From NCBI GenBank assembly GCA_029553475.1, contig JAKPKV010000017.1, positions 1 through 49,564 of the forward strand: a stretch of DNA of 49,564 nucleotides. The letters are read 5' to 3'. The notes below the pieces were generated by a model. That model made no database searches. It was not told the origin of the DNA and saw nothing but the letters and a program-made list of their open reading frames with translations. Made by a program: the position numbers and the translations under genes. Below, piece after piece: positions 44,068 through 49,564 of the stretch. The DNA comes from Armatimonadota bacterium (GTDB lineage: Bacteria; Armatimonadota; Hebobacteria; CAIYQO01). Position 1 is the first letter of the stretch. Each line of letters starts with the position of its first letter.

Positions 44068-45300
44068 ATGTCTCAGACCGACCGTGACATCCTCCGTTCC
44101 CTCGCCGCCCGCTGGCGGGAATGGGCCGAGCAGCCGGTGATGGCCGAGCGCGCGCGGGCGTGGACGGCGCTGCATGATTTGTGCGGGGAGCGCGTGATGG
44201 TGCTCTTCGAGACGGGGCTGCTGGAGCACTACGTGACCGAGGATGAGCTGCGGTGCACGGACCCGGCGAACCGCGGGCTGGAGATGCATCTGCGCCGCAC
44301 GCTGCGCCATGTGGAGGAGGTGGGGGACGACACCGTGCTGGAGCCGTACTGGACGGTGGGCTGGCAGACGCGCGGAGAGGGGTACGGGATTGACTACACG
44401 ATGACGCGGTCCACGGACGCCGAAGGCGGCGGACAGGGGTATACCTACGACCACCCCATCCGCACGCCGGAGGACCTGGAGCGGCTGCGTCCCCGCGCGT
44501 GGACGGTGGACCGTGAGGCGACCGAGCGGGCGCGGGAGCGGATGGACGCGCTCTTCGGCGACCTGCTGCCGGTACAGGTGAAGGGGCCCGGCTGCTTCGT
44601 GCCCGCCCTCACCGCCGAGGTGTTCCGGCTGGCGGGCAACGACAACCTGCTGATGTGGCCCTATGACGAGCCGGAGGCGATCCACCGGCTGATGCGCTAC
44701 CTGTGCGACGACCGGCTGGCGATGTACGACTGGATGGAGCGCGAGGGGCTGCTGAGCCTGAATACCGACAGCCGCTACGTCGGCTCCGGCAGCCCGGGCT
44801 TCACCAGCGCCCTGCCCGCCCCCGGCAGCAAGGAGCCGGCGCGGCTGAACGACCTGTGGGTGTGGATGGAATCGCAGGAGACGACGATGGTCTCCCCCGA
44901 CATGTTCGCCGAGTTCTTCCTGCCCTACATGGCGGAGATTTGCCGGCGTTTCGGGCTGGTTTACTACGGCTGCTGCGAGCCGATTGACGACCGCTGGGCG
45001 CAGATTCTCGCGCAGGTGGACAATATCCGCGCCGTCTCCGTCTCCCCGTGGAACGATTTCCGCAAGGCGGGCGAGCTGCTCGGCCCCGATTACGTCTATT
45101 CGCGCAAGCCCAAACCCGCGCCGATGAGCGGCGCGACCCCCGATTGGGACGCCCTCCGCGAGGACATTGACGATACCCTCGCCGGCGCCCGGGGCTGCAA
45201 CCTGGAGATCGTCTTCCGCGACGTCTACCGCATCAGCGACCGCGAGCGGCTGGCCACATGGGTGCAGATGGTGCGGGAGCGGAGCGCGGCGGTGGCGTAG
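44068..45300 (+). CDS. uroporphyrinogen decarboxylase-family protein
   Basis: The 410-residue product belongs to the URO-D superfamily that also contains corrinoid methyltransferases (MtaA/MtbA type). The barrel elements GPGCFVPAL, LVYYGCCEPIDDRW and ISDRERLATWVQM are recognisable. The GCCE motif resembles the zinc-site region of the methyltransferase branch more than classical HemE. No haem genes are adjacent. In environmental bacteria these often sit with carbohydrate genes and their substrate is unknown. ATG at 44068 has AGAAGGAA upstream. Confidence 0.78.
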   Translation: MSQTDRDILRSLAARWREWAEQPVMAERARAWTALHDLCGERVMVLFETGLLEHYVTEDELRCTDPANRGLEMHLRRTLRHVEEVGDDTVLEPYWTVGWQTRGEGYGIDYTMTRSTDAEGGGQGYTYDHPIRTPEDLERLRPRAWTVDREATERARERMDALFGDLLPVQVKGPGCFVPALTAEVFRLAGNDNLLMWPYDEPEAIHRLMRYLCDDRLAMYDWMEREGLLSLNTDSRYVGSGSPGFTSALPAPGSKEPARLNDLWVWMESQETTMVSPDMFAEFFLPYMAEICRRFGLVYYGCCEPIDDRWAQILAQVDNIRAVSVSPWNDFRKAGELLGPDYVYSRKPKPAPMSGATPDWDALREDIDDTLAGARGCNLEIVFRDVYRISDRERLATWVQMVRERSAAVA

Positions 45301-45346
45301 ATCAGGTAGTCCGCGCCCGGAAAAATCGTGATGCAGGAGGTGCGCC

Positions 45347-45790
45347 GTGCGGACGCTTGATGCGAAAGCGATCCGGATACTCAATGCCATCATCATCTCG
45401 GTGGTGGTGGTGACCATCGCTGTTCATCTCTTCACGCTGTCATGGTCAGGCATCACGCTCAGGAGCCTGTTATTCGAAGTCGGGTATATCGGGTACAGCT
45501 TCGCGTTGGTCAGCAGTATCACAAGCATCATGCTGGCCAGAAACTTCACAACGGTAACTTCGCGGATTATCATCGTCTCGCATATCCTCATCGTCATTGT
45601 GATGATGATCCCATGTATCTACGCGATGGATTTCTTTGCGGCGTTTATCAGGGTGGAGCCGCTGAACGGGCTCTTTCTGGTTACCTCCCTGTTGCTCTTC
45701 TTACCGCAAATATTGATCGCTGTCCTGTCAGTGGCAGTCATGCTCGTCGCGGCGCCCATGGCCGCGCAACGCCGCACCGGCATGCCATGA
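45347..45790 (+). CDS. small four-helix membrane protein
   Basis: The 147-residue product has about four hydrophobic segments (AIIISVVVVTIAVHLFTLS; GYIGYSFALVSSITSIML; IIIVSHILIVIVMMIPCIY; LFLPQILIAVLSVAVMLVAA). The start is GTG at 45347 with AGGAGG upstream. No family is recognised. It precedes the zinc-ribbon cassette genes. Confidence 0.65.
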   Translation: MRTLDAKAIRILNAIIISVVVVTIAVHLFTLSWSGITLRSLLFEVGYIGYSFALVSSITSIMLARNFTTVTSRIIIVSHILIVIVMMIPCIYAMDFFAAFIRVEPLNGLFLVTSLLLFLPQILIAVLSVAVMLVAAPMAAQRRTGMP

Positions 45791-45823
45791 GTGAGCCGGG
45801 ATAGGGGAGTGTGAGCATCAACC

Positions 45824-45898
45824 ATGCGTTGCCCGACCTGCGATACCGCACTCGCCCCCGCCGGCGCCTGCCCGCGCTGCGCGCGCCCGCAGGCTTGA
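45824..45898 (+). pseudogene. orphan zinc-ribbon 5' cassette
   Basis: Codons read MRCPTCDTALAPAGACPRCA then RPQA and a stop: the same zinc ribbon as the genes at 47426 and 48426, differing from the first at two bases over 67. Similarity ends abruptly at GCGCGCCCGC, after which a stop comes in frame. The -10 seen before the two full genes is degraded here (GAGTGT at the equivalent place). It looks like a truncated paralogue or a moved 5' end. Confidence 0.7.
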
Positions 45899-45976
45899 AC
45901 CATTCATGGCCGCTTCATCACGCCGTGATCTCCCTGTCATGGGCACCTGGTAGCATACATGGGTGAGGAATGCTGG

Positions 45977-47065
45977 ATGAGACGATGGCCTCGAGCGATT
46001 GTCATTCTGGTAGCGCTGGGCATCGTGGCCCTCGGATGGGGTGGCTGGCGCATGTGGGAACGCCTCCGCCCGCCATCCGCGGCGCGCTGGACGGCGGCCG
46101 TGCGGCAGGCCCGGGGGGCGCTGGCAGCCGAGCAGTATCGCCGGGCGCAGCACCACGTTGCCGCCGCGCTGGCGGAAGCGCAGAAGATGGGGGCCGCAGA
46201 GGCGCAGCGGGCGGAAACGCTCACGGTGCAGGGCGATCTCTGGCTGGCCGCGCGTCTCTTCAGTAAAACGCAGCCACCTCCACCGCGCAAACGGTCGTTT
46301 CCTGCCGTGCTGGCCTATGCCAGAGTAAAAGGCGAGTACAATTTTGGCAAGCGGATCGCCGTCGCGCAAATCGATGCCGCCTATCAGCAGGCCGTCTCAA
46401 CGTATGAGCAGGCGCATGCCGCGCGAGACACGCAACTCGCCCTGGTCTACCGGCAGTTCATCCGCAAGTTTCAGCAGGTCGGCAATCACCGGGTGATGCT
46501 GCGGATGGCGGCGAAGTGGCAGGCAGCAGAGGCGCGCATGCACGGCGAGTTGTCGCCGGCGCTGCTGCCGATCATCGAGGAGGTCATTGCGGCGCACAAT
46601 ACGGCGGGTGATCCTGGCGGCACTCTGCCCTACCGTGCGCAGGCATACCGGATCGTACGGCAATCCTACGGGCTGCTCGATCCGCGCACCAGCGACGCGT
46701 ACCGGCAATACGCGCATGCGGCGCTGTATCTACAGCACTACGCGCTGGCGACCGACATCATCCGCCTGCGTATCGAGGAGCTCTCCGCGGCACAGTCCCC
46801 CGAAAAGTCTCTGATAGTCCCGTACGCCGACCTTGGGCGCGCCCTCGGCCTTCACGGCCAGCAGCGCGAGGCTGAACAGGCCTTCCGCCGGGCGATCCGG
46901 GCGTGCGACCGCGTTCACACAAAGCGTTTCTTCGCGTATCCGATGGCCAGCATGGGGAGATTGCCGGAGGATATGGAGTATCTATATGATCAGTACTGCC
47001 ATTTCCTGCAGAGAATGGGCCGGCACGACGAAGCGCAGCGCATTGCCGAAATACTGACGGACTGA
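45977..47065 (+). CDS. membrane-anchored TPR-like protein
   Basis: The 362-residue product has an N-terminal signal-anchor (RRWPRAIVILVALGIVALGW) and a helical body. Tetratricopeptide-like repeats are clearest near the end (LIVPYADLGRALGLHGQQRE, AEQAFRRAIRACD). Probably it is a scaffold outside the cytoplasm. ATG at 45977 with GAGGA 9 nt upstream is preferred over ATG at 45959. It lies between copies of the zinc-ribbon cassette, which may mean it was caught between duplications. Confidence 0.62.
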   Translation: MRRWPRAIVILVALGIVALGWGGWRMWERLRPPSAARWTAAVRQARGALAAEQYRRAQHHVAAALAEAQKMGAAEAQRAETLTVQGDLWLAARLFSKTQPPPPRKRSFPAVLAYARVKGEYNFGKRIAVAQIDAAYQQAVSTYEQAHAARDTQLALVYRQFIRKFQQVGNHRVMLRMAAKWQAAEARMHGELSPALLPIIEEVIAAHNTAGDPGGTLPYRAQAYRIVRQSYGLLDPRTSDAYRQYAHAALYLQHYALATDIIRLRIEELSAAQSPEKSLIVPYADLGRALGLHGQQREAEQAFRRAIRACDRVHTKRFFAYPMASMGRLPEDMEYLYDQYCHFLQRMGRHDEAQRIAEILTD

Positions 47066-47229
47066 GAAACTGTTTTCACCATCTGCGCCGCCGTTTCGCG
47101 GGTGCTGCTCGCGCCGGGCCGCGGTGGCTGGCCTGGCATCCCGATGCTATCGGGACGCGCGGCCCTCCGCCGTGCCAGCCCCGAGCAGCCCGCCGCGAGC
47201 CGGCAACGCAGACGTCTGAAACAGTTTCT
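47065..47229. repeat. 165-bp inverted-repeat element
   Basis: The ends 47065-47087 and 47207-47229 are inverted copies over 23 bp (AGAAACTGT...), matching at about 19 positions; the left end overlaps the TPR stop codon. An inner hairpin TCCCGAT/ATCGGGA lies near 47140, and a similar one occurs at about 47325. The 360-bp gap before the zinc-ribbon gene contains these repeats and the gene's promoter. Confidence 0.65.
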
Positions 47230-47385
47230 GAGCGAATGGACTCTATATCGGGCAGGCGTGGGATTGCCCTGTGTTGAACAGTGTCGTGCAACCGAGCCTC
47301 ACTGCTATGCGAACACACGCGCCGTCCCGACTGCATCGGGATAGACTCCGAGCGCGGACGACCCGAGCAGCGAAAAGCTCCCCGA

Positions 47386-47414
47386 TTGCCGAGATCTACG
47401 CCGCATGGTATGGT
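47386..47414 (+). promoter_or_regulatory. promoter of zinc-ribbon gene 1
   Basis: TTGCCG (47386-47391) and TATGGT (47409-47414) are 17 bp apart, 11 nt before ATG 47426. The layout is the same as that of the next paralogue. Confidence 0.6.
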
Positions 47415-47425
47415 GAGCACCGATC

Positions 47426-48403
47426 ATGCGTTGCCCGACCTGCGATACCGAACTCGCCCCCGCCGGCGCGTGCCCGCGCTGCGCGCGCCCGCCGCTCGTG
47501 CCGCCGACGCCGGTGCTGGCGGCGGGGGCGGTAGCAACTGCCGGTACAGATGAGTATCCCCTTGGGTTGCCGTATTCGCTGGCGGAGATTCGGCAGGCGT
47601 GCGCGCACCATATCTTGTTGCGCATGCTTTGGTCGTACAGCCTGCCCATCTTTCTCATCGCTGTCAAGCTGCTTTTCTTCGGTTACTTCATGATACGTTT
47701 TTTCAACCGGTTCCCGGGTGAGGCTGCGGTATTCTGGTTTTACGCCGGTCTCCTTGCGATTGGCATTGGGGTGATGCTCATTGGCGGTAATATCGTTCCC
47801 CTGATCGTGCCGATCCGCATCACCGCAACCTTTGCCGCCGTGGTGAATATTCTCGTTGGCACGCTCCTCTTCGCGGCAGTGCTGACAGCACTGCTGCTTC
47901 AGCATTCCGTCCTGACCCACGGGGGTTTCGCCGTCTATGCCGCCATTCCCGCCGTTCTGGGTGTCCTCCAGCTACGGGAATGCCGGAACCCGTCCATTCC
48001 ACGGGAGCGACCGGCGCGCGCATTGCGCCGCGTGCTGCATGAGTGGCTCCGATCGTTGCATCGGACGAGGAGTGGGGCGGATGAGGATACGATGGAAATT
48101 TTTATCGCCAGTGCCTTCACCGCCCAGCTCCCGATCGTGCACTTGCGGATGCGACGGATGGGTGAATATCTGTTATTGGTCATGTCGCAGGACGTCACTT
48201 TTCTGCATATACGCGATGTTCAGATCACGACAGGTACAGCAGTGTTTGGCACCTACCTGCGGGCGACGGTTGCCTGTGGTGCGCTGAATCCAATGAAAGC
48301 TCTCATCACCCCGGAGCACTTTGCCCGCTATCAACGCTGGTGCGAAACCAGTGCGCCGTCGGCATCCCGTGAATCCTATCCGACATTGCCAAACACCGGG
48401 TGA
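47426..48403 (+). CDS. zinc-ribbon membrane protein, paralogue 1
   Basis: The 325-residue product starts with a zinc ribbon (MRCPTCDTELAPAGACPRCA, four Cys). A Pro/Ala linker, about four transmembrane helices (residues 70-190) and a soluble C-terminal domain follow. It is a full-length paralogue of the gene at 48426: the last regions share patterns such as HEWLRSLHR/RGWLKTLHR and EHFARYQRWC/ECFARYRRWR. Function is unknown. The first about 112 bp are far more similar to the sister gene than the rest. Confidence 0.75.
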   Translation: MRCPTCDTELAPAGACPRCARPPLVPPTPVLAAGAVATAGTDEYPLGLPYSLAEIRQACAHHILLRMLWSYSLPIFLIAVKLLFFGYFMIRFFNRFPGEAAVFWFYAGLLAIGIGVMLIGGNIVPLIVPIRITATFAAVVNILVGTLLFAAVLTALLLQHSVLTHGGFAVYAAIPAVLGVLQLRECRNPSIPRERPARALRRVLHEWLRSLHRTRSGADEDTMEIFIASAFTAQLPIVHLRMRRMGEYLLLVMSQDVTFLHIRDVQITTGTAVFGTYLRATVACGALNPMKALITPEHFARYQRWCETSAPSASRESYPTLPNTG

Positions 48404-48414
48404 CCGGTTATAGT
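48386..48414 (+). promoter_or_regulatory. promoter of zinc-ribbon gene 2
   Basis: TTGCCA (48386-48391) and TATAGT (48409-48414) are 17 bp apart and 11 nt before ATG 48426. The site overlaps the end of paralogue 1. Confidence 0.6.
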
Positions 48415-48425
48415 GAATCCCGATC

Positions 48426-49409
48426 ATGCACTGCCCGACCTGCGCAACCGAACTGTCCCCCGACGGCGCCTGCCCGCGCTGCGCGCGCCCGCCGCTGGTG
48501 CCGCCGACGCCGGTGCTGGCGGCGGGGGCGGTGGTGACGGGTGGAAACGAGTATCCGCCGGGCCTGCCCTACAGCATGGCGGAGATTCGGCAGGCGTGCG
48601 ACTATCTGTCGCTGATCGGGCAGTTGATGCCCTACAGTCTCATCGGCATCGTGACCGGGGCCTACATCCTGCTTTTCACGATCCCGTTCACGCTGCTCGC
48701 CTTCTCCGGCGCGGAATGGCGGCTTGTGCCGGTCTTCCTGCTGCTGGGGATGATGCTCATCGGGCGCGGCGTCTTCATCATGCTGGTGCCCAATCCCGCC
48801 AACCTGCTCATTGAAGGCATTATCGCCATGATCATCGGCGCGCTGCTCGTGCCGACGGCGGCGATCTTTTTCTTCGTGTTGAACCCCGCGGGATTGATTG
48901 GGCTGTTCCCCGTCTATCTCGCCGGGCTGCCGATGTTGTTTGGCTACCTGCAGTACCGGCACTACCGGCGGTTCGCCCACCTGATCGGCATACGACCGGC
49001 GAAAGCAGTCACGACACTGCTACGTGGCTGGCTCAAAACGCTGCATCGCGCGAAAGTGAAGACGGAGGAGACGGTCATCCATTTCCGGGCCGACGGCACC
49101 ATTGACGGGCAGACGCGGACGAATCGCTGGCGCGCGCGGGTGCAGGGCGATTACCTGCTGCTGGCGGCGATGAACAGCTCATTTTCGACCTTCACCACGG
49201 AAGTCCACTTCCTCCACCGCCGCGACTTCGCCATCCGCGATGGCGGCCCGGCCTATTTCGGCGTCTTTGGCCGGTGGCGCAAGGCGGTCTTCGAAATCGG
49301 CGCGACGTGGACGGTGAAGGGCACCATTACCGAAGAGTGTTTTGCGCGTTACCGGCGCTGGCGCGCGGCGGACGCGGGCATCGGCGAGCCGCCGGCGTCG
49401 GTGGGGTAG
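48426..49409 (+). CDS. zinc-ribbon membrane protein, paralogue 2
   Basis: The 327-residue product has the same plan as the previous gene: zinc ribbon MHCPTCATELSPDGACPRCA, linker, four hydrophobic segments (including LIGQLMPYSLIGIVTGAYI and PVFLLLGMMLIGRGVFIML), and a soluble C-terminal domain. The start at 48426 lies 11 nt after its own -10, so the leader is very short. Family and function are unknown. Confidence 0.75.
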   Translation: MHCPTCATELSPDGACPRCARPPLVPPTPVLAAGAVVTGGNEYPPGLPYSMAEIRQACDYLSLIGQLMPYSLIGIVTGAYILLFTIPFTLLAFSGAEWRLVPVFLLLGMMLIGRGVFIMLVPNPANLLIEGIIAMIIGALLVPTAAIFFFVLNPAGLIGLFPVYLAGLPMLFGYLQYRHYRRFAHLIGIRPAKAVTTLLRGWLKTLHRAKVKTEETVIHFRADGTIDGQTRTNRWRARVQGDYLLLAAMNSSFSTFTTEVHFLHRRDFAIRDGGPAYFGVFGRWRKAVFEIGATWTVKGTITEECFARYRRWRAADAGIGEPPASVG

Positions 49410-49431
49410 CGCCGCGTGCCGCTCCGCTCGC

Positions 49432-49564
49432 TCACTCCACGACGATCATCTCCTGCGGGCAGATCGTCAGCCGTTCCACCCCCGTCGCGCGGATGACCAC
49501 GGTATCCTCGATGCCGACGATGCCGATGCCGGGGAGGGCGACTTTCGGCTCGATGGCCAGCGTC
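49432..49564 (-). CDS. C-terminal end of an M24-family (Xaa-Pro) peptidase, partial
   Basis: The minus-strand translation reads TLAIEPKVALPGIGIVGIED then TVVIRATGVERLTICPQEM and IVVE, ending with a stop at 49432. This is typical of the C-terminus of aminopeptidase P/prolidase proteins, where the Glu of IEP and the Glu of GIED are metal ligands. The gene is cut by the window end. Confidence 0.8.
   Translation of the reverse strand, partial: TLAIEPKVALPGIGIVGIEDTVVIRATGVERLTICPQEMIVVE

Overview
The window is about 49.6 kb of high-GC bacterial chromosome (roughly two-thirds G+C by eye). It mixes conserved housekeeping genes with a long accessory stretch rich in carbohydrate-active and unusual proteins. 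HrcA, GrpE, RuvA/RuvC, FchA/FolD and a tRNA-tuf-rpmG-secE-nusG-rplK-rplA operon occur alongside a GH116-type glucosidase, sialidase-like, sulfatase, heparinase-like, beta-helix and uroporphyrinogen-decarboxylase-like genes. This mix, with REP-associated transposase debris and HNH-type helical repeats, is what one sees in environmental Armatimonadota-like or Planctomycetes/Verrucomicrobia-like genomes. I lean weakly to Armatimonadota, but no 16S or other decisive marker is present.

Layout. 1-950: a REP-associated tyrosine transposase with flanking inverted repeats and three 78-bp palindromic units. 949-3394: hrcA and a divergent MFS transporter. 3553-8533: an HNH-repeat/PAS protein, a beta-CASP metallo-beta-lactamase nuclease, a decayed transposase element, a PEBP-like protein and an aldo/keto reductase. 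8806-12989: a BNR sialidase-like protein and a GH116 enzyme. 12990-22755: grpE, ruvA, ruvC, an O-methyltransferase, a fumarase alpha-type gene, ccdA-tlpA, fchA-folD, a SurA-like foldase and a secreted hypothetical protein. 22946-27243: the tRNA-tuf-ribosomal operon with its promoter and terminator. 27452-29162: a tiny Cys-rich protein, a broken gene, a class II aldolase and a palindromic element. 29163-45300: the carbohydrate-related accessory block, also containing two ferritin-like genes. 45347-49409: small membrane proteins, a TPR protein and a zinc-ribbon membrane paralogue family. 49432-49564: the end of an M24-type peptidase.

How the genes work together. The strongest functional units are FchA-FolD (one-carbon folate, overlapping ATGA), CcdA-TlpA (thiol-redox export, 11 bp apart), FAD oxidoreductase-sulfatase (overlapping TAATG), and the translation/secretion operon. 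The accessory enzymes from 8.8 to 13 kb and from 28 to 45 kb suggest use of sulfated or uronic-acid-containing polysaccharides, but no single pathway can be reconstructed.

Most notable observations: (i) a degenerate second copy of the NusG KOW domain between nusG and rplK, split by a 2-nt frameshift; (ii) a FolD whose cyclohydrolase lysine and glutamine are replaced, overlapping a dedicated cyclohydrolase gene; (iii) three copies of one zinc-ribbon 5' cassette, two on full genes with matching promoters and one orphan; (iv) an internally deleted transposase element with a 119-bp perfect inverted repeat; (v) a 134-bp palindromic element in two copies; (vi) an operator-like perfect palindrome inside the ccdA-tlpA promoter; (vii) several genes whose -10 box sits 6-9 nt before the start codon with no Shine-Dalgarno, suggesting leaderless mRNAs.
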